Assembly: GCF_018729455.1 (NCBI RefSeq)
Contig: NZ_JAHHZF010000008.1
Location: forward strand, 124,001-188,000
Direction: 5' to 3'
Length of the DNA: 64,000 nucleotides
DNA from: Prosthecodimorpha staleyi
GTDB taxonomy: Bacteria > Pseudomonadota > Alphaproteobacteria > Rhizobiales > Ancalomicrobiaceae
The translations under genes were made by a program, and so were the position numbers. Below the pieces are notes generated by a model. It was not told the DNA's origin, did no database searches, and worked only from the letters and a program-made list of their open reading frames with translations. Every line of letters starts with the position of its first letter. Position 1 is the stretch's first letter. Positions 26,522 through 36,862 of this stretch are shown piece by piece.

Positions 26522-28180
26522 TTGCTCGAAAAGCGGTCGACCTATGAGGAGACCTATCGGGATTTCCGGTGGGCCATCCCGTCCGACTACAATATCGCCC
26601 GCGACGCCTGCGATCGCTGGGCAGAGGCCGAGCCGGGCCGGCTGGCGCTCCTGCACCGGCGGGCGGACGGATCGACCGATCGCTGGTCCTATCACCGCCT
26701 GTCGCTGGCTTCGAACCGCTTCGCCAATGTCCTGCGCCACCACGGCATCCGGCGCGGCGACCGGGTCGCGATCCTGCTGCCGCAATGCCCCGAGACGGCG
26801 ATCGCCCATCTCGGCACCTACAAGATCGCCGGCATCGCGCTGCCGCTGGCCGCATTGTTCGGCGTCGAGGCGCTGGTCTACCGGTTGCGCAATGCCGGTG
26901 CCACGGCGATCGTCACCAATGCGGCCGGGCTCGCCAAGCTCGCCGAGATCCGCGCCGATCTGCCGGATCTCCGGCTCGTGCTGGCGGTCGACGGCGGCGG
27001 CATGGGTATCGTCGACTTCCACCAGGCGCTGACCGAGGCTTCGTCGAGCTTCTCGCCCGAGCCGACCGGGCCGGACGATCCGGCCATGATGATCTACACT
27101 TCCGGCACGACCGGTCTGCCCAAGGGTGCGCTGCACGGCCACCGCGTGCTGCCGGGCCACATTCCGGGCTTCCAGTTCGCCCACGAGTTCTTCCCCGTCG
27201 AAGGCGACCTGATGTGGACGCCGGCCGACTGGGCGTGGGCGGGTGGGCTCCTCAACGCGCTGCTGCCCTCGCTCGCCCTCGGCGTGCCGGTGCTCGCCTA
27301 CCGGTTCGAGAAGTTCGACCCCGATCTCGCCTTCTGGCTGATGGCCCATTACGGCGTGCGCAACGCCTTCGTCCCGCCGACCGCGCTGAAGATGCTGCGC
27401 ACGGTCGAGAACCCGCTCGCCCGCTTCGATCTCCGCCTGCGCACGCTCGGCTCGGCCGGCGAGGCGCTCGGCTCGGAGACCTACGAATGGGCGCGCGCGG
27501 CGCTCGATCTGACCGTCAACGAATTCTACGGCCAGACCGAGTGCAACATCGTGCTCGCTTCCTGCGCCATGCTGGGGGTCAGCCGCGCCGGGGCGATCGG
27601 CAAGGCCGCGCCAGGGCACGAGGTCGCGATCATCGGCCCCGGCGGGGCGCCGGTCGCCGCCGGCACGCTCGGTCAGATCGCGGTCCGGCGGCCCGATCCG
27701 GTCATGTTCCTGGAATATTGGGACCGGCCCGACGCCACGGAAGAGAAGTTCGTCGGCGACTGGATGACCACCGGCGACCAGGGCGTGATGGACGAGGACG
27801 GCTACATCCATTTCGTCGGCCGCGACGACGACGTGATCACCTCGGCCGGCTACCGGATCGGCCCGGCCGAGATCGAGGACTGCCTCGCCGGCCACCCGGC
27901 CGTGGCTCTGGCGGCCGTGGTCGGCAAGCCCGATCCGCTCAGGACCGAGATCGTCAAGGCCTATGTCCGGCTGGTCGACGGGGTCGAAGGATCGGCCGAT
28001 CTCAAGGACGAGATCCGCGCCTATGTCCGGACCCGGCTGTCCGCGCACGAATACCCGCGCGAGATCGATTTCGTCGACGATATTCCGCTGACCACCTCCG
28101 GCAAGGTGATCCGACGCTTCTTCCGCGAGCGGGCGCAGGCCGACGCGGCCGAGGAACAGGTGCGCAAGCGCTGGGAATAG
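26522..28180 (+). CDS. AMP-forming acyl-CoA synthetase
   Basis: 552 residues from a TTG start. The adenylate-forming motifs are complete: phosphate loop YTSGTTGLPKG at residues 192-202, NEFYGQTECN at about 340-349, TGDQGVMDEDGYIHFVGRDDDVI at about 418-440, and the catalytic lysine in TTSGKVIRRF (Lys528). It activates a carboxylic acid to the acyl-AMP and then the CoA thioester. Overall sequence resembles the medium-chain/acetyl-type branch (ACSM-like) but the substrate cannot be fixed from sequence. It precedes cysQ on the same strand with about 96 bases between them, so operon membership is unclear. Confidence 0.9.
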   Translation: MLEKRSTYEETYRDFRWAIPSDYNIARDACDRWAEAEPGRLALLHRRADGSTDRWSYHRLSLASNRFANVLRHHGIRRGDRVAILLPQCPETAIAHLGTYKIAGIALPLAALFGVEALVYRLRNAGATAIVTNAAGLAKLAEIRADLPDLRLVLAVDGGGMGIVDFHQALTEASSSFSPEPTGPDDPAMMIYTSGTTGLPKGALHGHRVLPGHIPGFQFAHEFFPVEGDLMWTPADWAWAGGLLNALLPSLALGVPVLAYRFEKFDPDLAFWLMAHYGVRNAFVPPTALKMLRTVENPLARFDLRLRTLGSAGEALGSETYEWARAALDLTVNEFYGQTECNIVLASCAMLGVSRAGAIGKAAPGHEVAIIGPGGAPVAAGTLGQIAVRRPDPVMFLEYWDRPDATEEKFVGDWMTTGDQGVMDEDGYIHFVGRDDDVITSAGYRIGPAEIEDCLAGHPAVALAAVVGKPDPLRTEIVKAYVRLVDGVEGSADLKDEIRAYVRTRLSAHEYPREIDFVDDIPLTTSGKVIRRFFRERAQADAAEEQVRKRWE

Positions 28181-28276
28181 CCGCGACGGGCGCGGCGGCC
28201 GGATCGCGCGAGGTTTACCCGGACCGCCCGGCCCTGTATGGCTCGCGCCACGAACAACGACCGGGGACCGAGCACC

Positions 28277-29125
28277 ATGCAGATCGACCGCGACCTCCTG
28301 GACGGACTGGCCCGCGCCGCGCTTGCCGGCGGGCGCGAGGTGCTTGCCGTCTATGCGACCGATTTCGCGGTCGACGCCAAGGGGGACGCCAGCCCGGTCA
28401 CCGAAGCCGACCGCCGCGCCGAGGCGGTGATCCTGGAGGAACTGGCGCGGCTCCTGCCCGGCGTGCCGGTGGTCGCCGAGGAGGCGGCCTCCGAAGGCAA
28501 GCTGCCGGCCGATCTCGGCCGCGTCTTCGTGCTGGTCGATCCGCTCGACGGCACCAAGGAATTCGTCTCCCGCAACGGCGAGTTCACGGTCAATATCGGC
28601 ATCATCGAGGACGGCGTGCCGGTCGCCGGCGCGGTGCTGGTGCCGGCCCAGGGTCGGCTCTATGTCGGCGGTCGTGGCATCGGCGCCTTCATGGCCCCGG
28701 TCGAGGACGGCGTCGCCGGCGCCTGGGCGCCGATCCGGGTGCGCGCGGCCGGTGCCGACGGGCTTGCCGTCATGGCCAGCCGCTCCCATGCCGGGCCGGA
28801 GACCGAGGCCCTGCTGGCGCGCCTTGCCGTGGCGAGCCGCATCTCGGCCGGCTCGTCGCTGAAATTCTGCCGCATCGCCGAGGGTGCGGCGGATTTCTAT
28901 CCCCGGCTCGGCCGCACGATGGAATGGGATACGGCGGCCAGCGACGCGGTGCTGCGTGCGGCCGGCGGCTCGGTCGTGACGCTGGACGGCCAGCCGCTCG
29001 CCTATGGCAAGCGGCTCCAGGCCCATGACGCCGATTTCGCCAATCCGTGGTTCCTGGCCTGCGGGAGGATCGATCTTCCCGCCGTTGTCGCGGCGGCCGC
29101 GGCACCGGCGTCGACGGGCGGATGA
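28277..29125 (+). CDS. cysQ: 3'(2'),5'-bisphosphate nucleotidase CysQ
   Basis: 282 residues from the ATG at 28277 (MQIDRDLLDGLAR), with GGGGA about ten bases upstream; the frame extends to 28238 but lacks support. The inositol-monophosphatase fold motifs are present: PVTEADRRAE, the metal-binding EEAAS, DPLDGTKEFVSRNGEFTVNIG at about residues 94-114, and the second signature WDTAASDAVLRAAGG near 215-229. CysQ hydrolyses PAP, the by-product of PAPS use, to AMP. Placement directly before cysD and cysNC fits clearance of that by-product. Confidence 0.94.
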   Translation: MQIDRDLLDGLARAALAGGREVLAVYATDFAVDAKGDASPVTEADRRAEAVILEELARLLPGVPVVAEEAASEGKLPADLGRVFVLVDPLDGTKEFVSRNGEFTVNIGIIEDGVPVAGAVLVPAQGRLYVGGRGIGAFMAPVEDGVAGAWAPIRVRAAGADGLAVMASRSHAGPETEALLARLAVASRISAGSSLKFCRIAEGAADFYPRLGRTMEWDTAASDAVLRAAGGSVVTLDGQPLAYGKRLQAHDADFANPWFLACGRIDLPAVVAAAAAPASTGG

Positions 29126-29377
29126 GCATTCCAAAAGTCGGAGGTCCGGCATCGCCGGCATGCTCGCAATCGGCGCCGGCGCGCAATCGGACTCCCGTCG
29201 CCCCCCCGCGCCGACGGAACTTGCGACCAAGGGCCGAAGCATAGCATTTCAGCCGCGCTTGCCGGGCGTCCCGATTCCGCCTAAATGCGGTGGCTTCCAC
29301 GGGGGACCGCGCCGGACGGCGCGTCAGCGGCTGCAGCCGATCTCCCCGCACGCTCTGCCGACCAGAGGACTTTCGCC

Positions 29378-30286
29378 TTGTCCATCGACCGCACCACGCA
29401 TCTGAGGCGCCTCGAAGCGGAATCGATCCGCATCATCCGCGAGGTCGCCGCCGAGTTCCGCAATCCGGTCATGCTCTATTCGATCGGCAAGGACTCGTCC
29501 GTGATGCTGCATCTGGCGATGAAGGCCTTCTATCCTTCGAAGCCGCCCTTTCCGCTGATGCATATCGACACGACCTGGAAGTTCCGGGACATGATCCTGT
29601 TCCGGGACGAGACCGCCCGGCGGCTCGGCATGGACTTGATCGTGCACACCAATACGGACGGCATCGCCGAGGGCGTGACGCCGTTCAGCCACGGCTCGTC
29701 CTACTACACCCATGTGATGAAGACCGAGGCGCTCAAGGCGGCTCTGACCAAGTACGGCTTCGATGCAGCCTTCGGCGGCGCGCGCCGCGACGAGGAGAAG
29801 AGCCGCGCCAAGGAGCGCGTCTTCTCGTTCCGCACCGCGACCCATACCTGGGACCCGAAGAACCAGCGCCCGGAACTCTGGCAGCTCTATAACGGCCGCG
29901 TCGCCAAGGGCGAATCGATCCGCGCCTTCCCGCTGTCGAACTGGACCGAGCTCGACATCTGGCAATACATCATGGCCGAGAACATCCCGATCGTGCCGCT
30001 CTACTACGCGGCCGAGCGGCCGACCGTGGAGCGCGACGGCCAGATCCTGATGCTCGACGACGACCGCTTCCCGGTCGCGCCCGGCGAGACGGTCGAGACC
30101 CGTCTGATCCGGTTCCGAACGCTCGGCTGCTATCCGCTGACCAGCGCCTTCGAATCCGAAGCCACCACCTTGCCGGAAATCGTCCGCGAGATGCTGATCG
30201 CCCGCACCTCGGAGCGGTCCGGCCGTCTGATCGACCACGACGACGCGGCCTCGATGGAAAAGAAGAAGCGCGAGGGGTATTTCTGA
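29378..30286 (+). CDS. cysD: Sulfate adenylyltransferase subunit 2
   Basis: 302 residues from a TTG at 29378, the same length as E. coli CysD; AGAGGA lies about eight bases upstream. An in-frame ATG at 29285 would add 31 residues without family support. The PP-loop-like [17 protein letters not shown] occupies about residues 31-47, and [12 protein letters not shown] and [20 protein letters not shown] follow. With CysN it makes adenosine 5'-phosphosulfate from ATP and sulfate. The stop TGA shares its last base with the cysNC ATG, so the two are translationally coupled. Confidence 0.96.
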   Translation: MSIDRTTHLRRLEAESIRIIREVAAEFRNPVMLYSIGKDSSVMLHLAMKAFYPSKPPFPLMHIDTTWKFRDMILFRDETARRLGMDLIVHTNTDGIAEGVTPFSHGSSYYTHVMKTEALKAALTKYGFDAAFGGARRDEEKSRAKERVFSFRTATHTWDPKNQRPELWQLYNGRVAKGESIRAFPLSNWTELDIWQYIMAENIPIVPLYYAAERPTVERDGQILMLDDDRFPVAPGETVETRLIRFRTLGCYPLTSAFESEATTLPEIVREMLIARTSERSGRLIDHDDAASMEKKKREGYF

Positions 30287-32226
30287 TGAACACGTCCGCG
30301 TCCCCCGCCGCCATGGCCGCGCCCTCGGTCGCCTCGCCGGTCGAGAGCCCGGAGGCCTTCGCCGAATATCTCGCCGCCCAGGAAAAGAAGAGCCTGCTGC
30401 GCTTCCTCACCTGCGGCTCGGTCGACGACGGCAAGTCGACCCTGATCGGCCGCCTGCTCTACGACACCAAGCTGGTCTTCGAGGACCATCTCCTGGCGCT
30501 CGAGAAGGACAGCCGCAAGCACGGCACGACCGGCGAGGAGATCGATCTCGCGCTGCTGCTCGACGGCCTGGAGGCCGAGCGCGAGCAGGGCATCACGATC
30601 GACGTCGCCTATCGCTTCTTCACCACCGAGCGGCGCAAGTTCATCGTCGCCGACACGCCCGGCCACGAGCAGTATACCCGCAACATGGCGACCGGGGCCT
30701 CGACCTCGGATGTGGCCGTGCTGCTGGTCGACGCCCGCCACGGCATCGTCACGCAGACCCGGCGGCATTCCTTCATCGTGTCGCTGCTCGGCATCCGCCA
30801 TGTCATCGTGGCGGTCAACAAGATCGACCTGGTCGGCTACGACGAGAAGATCTTCACCCAGATCCGGCAGGCCTACCAGGCCTTCGCCGGCGGCTTCGGC
30901 TTCAAGACGCTGACCGCGATCCCGATCTCGGCCCGCTACGGCGACAACGTCACGGCCCGCTCCGAGCGCATGCCCTGGTACAAGGGGCCGACGCTGCTGG
31001 AGCATCTGGAGACGGTCGATGTCGAGGAGGACCGCGCCAGCCGGCCGTTCCGCATGGCCGTGCAATGGGTCAACCGCCCGAATCTCGACTTCCGCGGCTT
31101 CTCCGGCACCATCGCGTCGGGCCGCGTCGCGCCCGGCGACACGCTCGTGGTCGCCAAGTCGGGCAAGGCCAGCAAGGTCAAGCGCATCGTCACCTATGAC
31201 GGCGACCTGGACCAGGCTGCGGCCGGCGATGCCGTCACCATCACGCTTGAGGACGAGATCGACATCAGCCGCGGCGACCTGCTCGCCGCCGCCAACGATC
31301 GTCCGGAGGTGGCCGACCAGTTCGCCGCGCATCTGATCTGGATGCATGACGAACCGCTGTTCCCCGGCCGGTCCTATCTCCTGAAATGCGGCGCCAAGAC
31401 CGTCACCGCCTCGGTCACCGATCTGAAGCACAAGATCGACGTGAACACCTTCGAGCATCTCGCCGCGAAGGAATTGCGGCTGAACGAGGTGACCTTCTGC
31501 AATCTGTCGCTGTCCGAGCCGATCGCCTTCGACAGCTACGAATCCAACCGCGAGACCGGCGCCTTCATCCTGATCGACCGCTTCACCAATGCGACGGTCG
31601 GGGCGGGCATGATCTCCTACGGCCTGCGCCGCGCCACCAATGTCCATTGGCAGGCGATCGACGTGTCCAAGGAGAGCCATGCGGCGCTGAAGGCGCAGAA
31701 GCCCGCCGTGCTGTGGTTCACCGGCCTGTCCGGCTCGGGCAAGTCGACCATCGCCAACATCGTCGAGAAGAAGCTGCACGCCATGGGGCGGCACACCTTC
31801 ATCCTCGACGGCGACAATGTCCGGCACGGCCTCAACCGCGACCTGGGCTTCACCGAGGCCGACCGCGTCGAGAACATCCGCCGCGTCGGCGAGGTGGCCA
31901 AGCTGTTCGTCGATGCCGGCCTGATCGTGCTGGTCTCGTTCATCTCGCCATTCCGCGCCGAGCGACGTATGGCGCGCGATCTGGTCGGACCTGGCGAGTT
32001 CATCGAGGTCTATGTCGATACCCCGATCGAGGATTGCGAGGCGCGCGACGTGAAGGGCCTCTACGCCAAGGCGCGGGCCGGCAAGCTGAAGAACTTCACC
32101 GGCATCGACAGCCCCTACGAGGCGCCGGACAATCCGGAAATCCGGCTCGATACCACGGCCGGCACAGCCGAGGAGATGGCCGACCGGCTGATCGAGAGCC
32201 TGCGCGAGCGCGGCCTGATCGCCTGA
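30286..32226 (+). CDS. cysNC: Bifunctional sulfate adenylyltransferase subunit 1 / APS kinase
   Basis: 646 residues, a natural fusion (NodQ-like). The N-terminal part is an EF-Tu-like GTPase: GSVDDGKST at residues 44-52, [17 protein letters not shown], and NKIDLVGYD. The C-terminal 180 residues are APS kinase with Walker [10 protein letters not shown] at about 480-488, [16 protein letters not shown] and [13 protein letters not shown]. The protein therefore makes APS with CysD and phosphorylates it to PAPS. Both active-site sets look intact. It is followed by a terminator, and cysQ-cysD-cysNC form a compact group on one strand. Confidence 0.96.
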   Translation: MNTSASPAAMAAPSVASPVESPEAFAEYLAAQEKKSLLRFLTCGSVDDGKSTLIGRLLYDTKLVFEDHLLALEKDSRKHGTTGEEIDLALLLDGLEAEREQGITIDVAYRFFTTERRKFIVADTPGHEQYTRNMATGASTSDVAVLLVDARHGIVTQTRRHSFIVSLLGIRHVIVAVNKIDLVGYDEKIFTQIRQAYQAFAGGFGFKTLTAIPISARYGDNVTARSERMPWYKGPTLLEHLETVDVEEDRASRPFRMAVQWVNRPNLDFRGFSGTIASGRVAPGDTLVVAKSGKASKVKRIVTYDGDLDQAAAGDAVTITLEDEIDISRGDLLAAANDRPEVADQFAAHLIWMHDEPLFPGRSYLLKCGAKTVTASVTDLKHKIDVNTFEHLAAKELRLNEVTFCNLSLSEPIAFDSYESNRETGAFILIDRFTNATVGAGMISYGLRRATNVHWQAIDVSKESHAALKAQKPAVLWFTGLSGSGKSTIANIVEKKLHAMGRHTFILDGDNVRHGLNRDLGFTEADRVENIRRVGEVAKLFVDAGLIVLVSFISPFRAERRMARDLVGPGEFIEVYVDTPIEDCEARDVKGLYAKARAGKLKNFTGIDSPYEAPDNPEIRLDTTAGTAEEMADRLIESLRERGLIA

Positions 32227-32255
32227 CCGGCGATGGCCGACCGATGTGAATGCGG

Positions 32256-32286
32256 AAGGCCGGGTCGGTGACGATCCGGCCTTTCT
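32256..32286 (+). terminator. Terminator after cysNC
   Basis: AAGGCCGG at 32256-32263 pairs with CCGGCCTT at 32276-32283 around a 12-base loop, followed by TTCTC. It lies 30 bases past the cysNC stop. Confidence 0.7.
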
Positions 32287-32333
32287 CATGCCGGCATGCG
32301 GTCCGCGCCGGTCGGTGCAGCGGGACGACCGCG

Positions 32334-33284
32334 TCAGGCCGGATTCGGGTCCCGTCGGACGGCGCCGGCCTGCTGGTTGCGGCGGAGGCGCCTCAGGGCG
32401 TGGGCGATCCGGTTGATCCGTCCCACCAGGCCGATGCGGCCTTCGAGCAGGCGGACCGAATCCGCGAAGCGCACCGGCATGCGCGCGATCGGTCCGACGA
32501 ACTTGAGATCCTTCGGATGGCGGCGCATGTGCTCAATCTCCATGCGGAAATCCGTCTCTGCGGGGGCGCGCTCGAACAGGCCGCGATCTGACGGGAACAG
32601 CATTTTGAGATAACGGTCGCGGTCGAAGGTGAACTGGACCGAGTGCTTCTTGTCGATCGTGTTCCGGCTCATCTTGAGTGCATTCAGACGGGCATTGCGA
32701 CGGCGGGCGATCGTTTCGTCGACCGCCCGCAGATGGATCATGTAGAGGTCGTCGGTCTGATGGCGCGGCCGGTTGCATTCGTGAAAACCGACCGACCAGA
32801 CGATCGGCACGCTGGTCACCGCCGGCTTGCAATAGTGCGCCCAGAACTGGACATAGGCGCGTTGCCGGAACAGCGGTCTGCCCGGCTGAAGCGGCGCTTC
32901 GGCCGCACGGTTCTGCACGACGTTCAAGCCGACCGTGTTGAAGGTCGGCACGCCGGGATTCTTGCGCAGATAGTCCCTGAGGCCGGAATAGCGTGACGGG
33001 TCGGCGACGATCAGTTCGTCCGCGTCCGACATCACGACCCAATCGTAGCAGCTGAGCAGGAAATGCTGCAGCTGGGTCATGAAGCGGGCGCGCCGGGTCT
33101 CGTCGAACTCGTCCAGCGGCACGTTGATGACTTGGACGCGCCGGTCGAGCCAGCGCGGCCGTGGGTCCACCCCATGCGTGACCACATAGAGGTTGCGGAA
33201 GCCGACCTGGCGACCGTGATGTTCGACCCAGAAGGGCAGAAACTCCGGCTCGTTGAAAGCGTTGGTGATCGCAGCGATCCGCAT
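32334..33284 (-). CDS. Family 2-type glycosyltransferase
   Basis: 316 residues from the ATG at 33284 (MRIAAITNAFNEPEFLPFWV), with GAGG five bases upstream; a longer frame to 33467 adds a Pro-rich tail that homologues lack. The N-terminal Rossmann strand, the DXD-like MSDADELIVAD near residue 95 and the terminal Arg-rich helix match the Glyco_tranf_2_4 group. Later YMIHLRAVDETIARRRN and KMSRNTIDKKH follow. Such enzymes transfer a sugar to cell-surface glycans; donor and acceptor cannot be read. It stands alone, with no polysaccharide genes next to it. Confidence 0.85.
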   Translation of the reverse strand: MRIAAITNAFNEPEFLPFWVEHHGRQVGFRNLYVVTHGVDPRPRWLDRRVQVINVPLDEFDETRRARFMTQLQHFLLSCYDWVVMSDADELIVADPSRYSGLRDYLRKNPGVPTFNTVGLNVVQNRAAEAPLQPGRPLFRQRAYVQFWAHYCKPAVTSVPIVWSVGFHECNRPRHQTDDLYMIHLRAVDETIARRRNARLNALKMSRNTIDKKHSVQFTFDRDRYLKMLFPSDRGLFERAPAETDFRMEIEHMRRHPKDLKFVGPIARMPVRFADSVRLLEGRIGLVGRINRIAHALRRLRRNQQAGAVRRDPNPA

Positions 33285-33549
33285 GCCTCGATCTGTCCAT
33301 CCTGGCGGGAACCTGAGCGCAATCGCATACGCGGTTGCCGCCGAATCTTCCAGCCGTTCCGGCGCCGGATCGTCGGCGCCGTTGCCGTCGGTGGGGGCGA
33401 TGCCCGAGAGGAGGGGCGGGGACCCGGGAGGGAAGGCGAGGGGCCGGGTCCGGCAGGGCGGATGCATCGGCCCGGCCGGGGCGCGCGGCGGACTTCAGGT
33501 GCGCGGCTGAGTTTCGTGCCGGGTGCCGGCCCAGCGGACCGGGGCCGGC

Positions 33550-35553
33550 TCAGGCCGCCCGGATGCGGTTGGTGAAGCCGTCGACCTCGCCGCGCAGGCG
33601 CTCGGCCTGGCGGGCCAGTTCGGACGAGGCGTCGAGCACCTGGGCGGCCGCCGTGCCGGTTTCCCGGGCCGCCTTGCCGACGCCGGCGATATTGCCCGAA
33701 ACCGTCGCCGTGCCGTGCGAGGCCTGCTGCACGTTGCGGGCGATCTCGGCCGTCGCGGCGCTCTGCTCCTCGACGGAGGCCGCGATGGCGCCGGCGATGC
33801 GGTTCAGGGTCGCGATCGTCTCGCCGACCCCGCGGATCGCCTCGACCGAGGCGCCCGTCGCGGTCTGGATATCGGCAATCTGGGTCGAAATCTCCGCGGT
33901 CGCCTTGGCGGTCTGTTCGGCCAGCGCCTTGACCTCCGAGGCGACCACCGCGAAGCCGCGCCCGGCCTCGCCAGCCCGCGCCGCCTCGATGGTCGCGTTC
34001 AGGGCGAGCAGATTGGTCTGGCCGGCAATGTTGGTGATCATGCCGACGATGTCGCCGATCTTCTGGGCGGCGGCGGCGAGGCGCCGGACCTTCTCGTTAG
34101 CGCTCTCGGTGTCGCCCACGGCGCGCCGGGACATGTCGCTCGACTGCTCGACCTGGCGCGCGATCTCGCTGACGGAGGCGGCAAGTTCCTCGGCGGCGGC
34201 GGCCACCGTCTCGACATTGGTCGAGGCCTCTTCGGAAGCCGACGACACGGCGACTGACTGGCGGCTGGTCTGGTCGGCCGCGGTGGTCAGCGTCGCGGCG
34301 GTCGACTGCATCTGCGCCGCGGCGCTGGCGACCGAATTGACGATGCCGCCGACCGATTGCTGGAAGCTGTCGGCCAGTTGCGCCAGGAGGCGCCGCTTGT
34401 CCGCCTCCGCGCTGGACTTGGCCTCTTCCTGTTCGCGCTCCATGCGCTGCTTGTCGAGGGCGTTGGCCTGGAACACCGCCACGGCTTCGGCCATCCGCCC
34501 GATCTCGTCCTTGCGGCCGCGTCCGAAGATGGTGATGCCCAGACGACCCGAAGCGAGCTCGTTCATCGAGCCGGCAATCGCCAGGATCGCGCCGGAGATC
34601 GAACGGCTCATCAGAACCGCGATCAGGATCGCGAGCGCGGCGAAGGCGGCGCCGACCGCGAAGGTCCAGACCTTGGCCGCCGCCATGCCGGCTTCCGCCG
34701 CGCGGCCGATGGCGTTCTGGCGGGAGACGACATCGGCGACGACCGCCTCGTAGTCTTTCAGCACCTGGGGGCCGAGGCGGTCGAGCCGGGTCTCGCGGAT
34801 GGCGCGCATCTCGGCGACCTTCTCGGCGAAGGCATCGAGTTTCGTCGTCAGCGCGTCGATCTGATCGGCGACTTCGGGCATCAGGTCGCGGACGTCGTCC
34901 GCCTTGGCGACGATCTTCAAGTTGCTGATGACACGCGTCACCTCGTTCAGCCGGATCTGCGCTTCCTTCATGTCGGCGGCCGCTTCGGATGTGGCGAAGC
35001 GTTCGGCATGAGTGCGGGCCATCAGCAGTTCCTGCTGGCCTTTCGCCGCCAGGCCGAGCGCGAACACATCCTCGTCGCGGATGCCGGCCGCCATGACGCG
35101 GGCGAGATTCTCGCGGGCCTTGTCGCCGATCTCGTAGACTTCCTGCTGCAGGGTGCGGAAGGCGCCATGCGCTGTGCGGTAGCTTTCGAAGGCGGCGCGA
35201 TAGTCCTGGACCCGGCCGGCTGCGACTGAGAGCCGGTCGGCCATCTCGCTGCCCTTGAACAGAGCCTGCAGGTCGGCGTCCCGGGCGGCGATCGTCCGCG
35301 CGGCCTCGGCAACCTGTGTGGCGGCAGTTTCCGCCCCCGTTGCGCGATACTGCATCACGGCCAAGCCGATGCTGTTCAAGGCGTCGGACGTCTGATGGAC
35401 GGCCAGCGTCTGGTCGGCCGTGTGGCGGAAGGCGCTGAAGGAGTCGGTCGCCGCCGTCAATCCCATATGGCCGACCGTGCCGACGCCGACGAGCGCCAGC
35501 ACCGCCAGTCCGAAGCCGCCGAAGAGCTTGGCCCTTAGTGTCAATGCGACCAT
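33550..35553 (-). CDS. Transmembrane methyl-accepting chemotaxis protein
   Basis: 667 residues from the ATG at 35553, with a GGGGTG seven bases upstream; a GTG at 35562 is also in frame. A first membrane span lies at residues 8-30, followed by a long helical periplasmic ligand domain (about 31-295) and a second span at 297-316. A HAMP domain follows at about 317-370, then the cytoplasmic coiled-coil signalling part. The hairpin tip [20 protein letters not shown] is at about 519-538. The periplasmic part looks like the helical-bundle (HBM-like) sensors. The ligand is unknown. It is monocistronic, downstream of aroB after a G9 tract. Confidence 0.92.
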   Translation of the reverse strand: MVALTLRAKLFGGFGLAVLALVGVGTVGHMGLTAATDSFSAFRHTADQTLAVHQTSDALNSIGLAVMQYRATGAETAATQVAEAARTIAARDADLQALFKGSEMADRLSVAAGRVQDYRAAFESYRTAHGAFRTLQQEVYEIGDKARENLARVMAAGIRDEDVFALGLAAKGQQELLMARTHAERFATSEAAADMKEAQIRLNEVTRVISNLKIVAKADDVRDLMPEVADQIDALTTKLDAFAEKVAEMRAIRETRLDRLGPQVLKDYEAVVADVVSRQNAIGRAAEAGMAAAKVWTFAVGAAFAALAILIAVLMSRSISGAILAIAGSMNELASGRLGITIFGRGRKDEIGRMAEAVAVFQANALDKQRMEREQEEAKSSAEADKRRLLAQLADSFQQSVGGIVNSVASAAAQMQSTAATLTTAADQTSRQSVAVSSASEEASTNVETVAAAAEELAASVSEIARQVEQSSDMSRRAVGDTESANEKVRRLAAAAQKIGDIVGMITNIAGQTNLLALNATIEAARAGEAGRGFAVVASEVKALAEQTAKATAEISTQIADIQTATGASVEAIRGVGETIATLNRIAGAIAASVEEQSAATAEIARNVQQASHGTATVSGNIAGVGKAARETGTAAAQVLDASSELARQAERLRGEVDGFTNRIRAA

Positions 35554-35692
35554 TCCGTTCACCCCGCCCCGCGACCGATGTCCGAAAAATCTCAGTCCAT
35601 ATCGATTTTGCTCAGTGTTGGCGGGTCGGGCTTAAAGTCGGATTAAGGACATGCGAAAGCCTGCCCGGCGGAGCGCGAAACGGTGTCGGATT

Positions 35693-35715
35693 GGGGGGGG
35701 GCGCCGCGCGGCGCC
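35693..35715. other. G9 homopolymer fused to a 16-base perfect palindrome
   Basis: Nine consecutive G residues (35693-35701) run into GGCGCCGCGCGGCGCC (35700-35715), a perfect palindrome. It lies between the aroB stop and the chemoreceptor start, about 140 bases upstream of the latter. Such tracts can slip during replication and the palindrome can form a very stable hairpin, so read-depth or length variation here would not be surprising. Confidence 0.8.
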
Positions 35716-35731
35716 GGCGGGCGGCGGCTGC

Positions 35732-36862
35732 TCAGATCTGCTCGGCCAGGAAGGCGCGGACCACATCGGGCGCGACATCGTCGGCGATGAAGCTCTGCCC
35801 GATGCCGCGGGTCAGGATGAAGGTCAGCCGGCCGCGCTTGACCTTCTTGTCCTGGAAGATCGCCGCCATCAGGTCGTCGGCCGTGCCGACGCCGCCGGGA
35901 ACCTGGCGCGGCGAGACCGGCAGGCCGATCGCCTCCAGATGCGCGCGCGCCCGCGCGGCATCGTCCGGCGAACACAGATTCATACGCACCGAGAAGTCGT
36001 GCGCCAGGACCATCCCGATCGAGACCGCTTCGCCATGCACCAGACGGCTGCCGTCATAGCCGGTGATGGCCTCCAGCGCATGGCCGAAGGTGTGGCCGAG
36101 ATTGAGCAGCGCGCGCGGGCCGGTCTCCTTCTCGTCGATCCTGACGACATGCGCCTTGGCCCGGCAACTCGTGGCGACGGCCTGGATTCGGGCGGCGCCG
36201 CCGGCAAAGACCTCCTGCCAGTGCGTCTCGAGCCAGGCGAAGAAGGCCGGATCGTCGATCAGGCCGTATTTGGCGACCTCCGCATAGCCGGCGCGGAAGT
36301 CGCGCGGGGCCAGCGTGTCGAGCGCACCGGTATCGGCGAGCACCAGGCTCGGCTGGTGGAAGACGCCGACCAGGTTCTTGCCGTGCCGGGTGTTGATGCC
36401 GGTCTTGCCGCCGACCGAGCTGTCGACCTGGGCGAGCAGCGTCGTCGGCACCTGCACGAAGCGCATACCGCGCCGGACCACGCCGGCAACGAAGCCGACC
36501 AGATCGCCGACCACGCCGCCGCCGAGCGCGATCAGGAGATCGCCGCGCTCCAGGCGGGCCGACAGGACGCCGTCGACCACATCGCCGAACACTTCGAAGC
36601 TCTTCGAGGCCTCGCCGGGCGTGATGACGATCGACGAATAGGCGAGGCCGGCATCGGTCAGGCTCGCCGCCAGCGGCTCCAGGTGATGGCCGGCGACGGT
36701 CTCGTCGGTGACGATGGCGTAGCGCGCGCCCGGAAACCGACGCGCCAGCTCCGGACCCGCCCCGGCGATCAGCCCCGGTCCGATCAGAATGTCGTAGCCG
36801 CGCTCGCCGAGTTCGACGGCGACGGTCTCGGCAGCGGCGAGGCGGGCGGGTTCACGAGTCAT
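35732..36862 (-). CDS. aroB: 3-dehydroquinate synthase
   Basis: 376 residues from the ATG at 36862 (MTREPARLAAAETVAVEL); the frame stays open to 36970 but that part overlaps aroK. The NAD-binding loop (VTDETVAGHHLEPLA, GEASKSFEVF), the GGGVVGDLVGFVAG glycine-rich turn, the zinc-site region FHQPSLVLADTGALDTL and HTFGHALEA are all present. The enzyme converts DAHP to 3-dehydroquinate, step two of the shikimate pathway. It overlaps aroK by about 11 bases, so the pair is an operon. Confidence 0.96.
   Translation of the reverse strand: MTREPARLAAAETVAVELGERGYDILIGPGLIAGAGPELARRFPGARYAIVTDETVAGHHLEPLAASLTDAGLAYSSIVITPGEASKSFEVFGDVVDGVLSARLERGDLLIALGGGVVGDLVGFVAGVVRRGMRFVQVPTTLLAQVDSSVGGKTGINTRHGKNLVGVFHQPSLVLADTGALDTLAPRDFRAGYAEVAKYGLIDDPAFFAWLETHWQEVFAGGAARIQAVATSCRAKAHVVRIDEKETGPRALLNLGHTFGHALEAITGYDGSRLVHGEAVSIGMVLAHDFSVRMNLCSPDDAARARAHLEAIGLPVSPRQVPGGVGTADDLMAAIFQDKKVKRGRLTFILTRGIGQSFIADDVAPDVVRAFLAEQI

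Noticed and set aside
25625-29242. Leftward 1205-codon frame
   Set aside because: It runs opposite the CAP lipoprotein, acyl-CoA synthetase and cysQ genes, all of which have clear motifs; its residues have low-complexity His/Gly/Arg/Asp composition.
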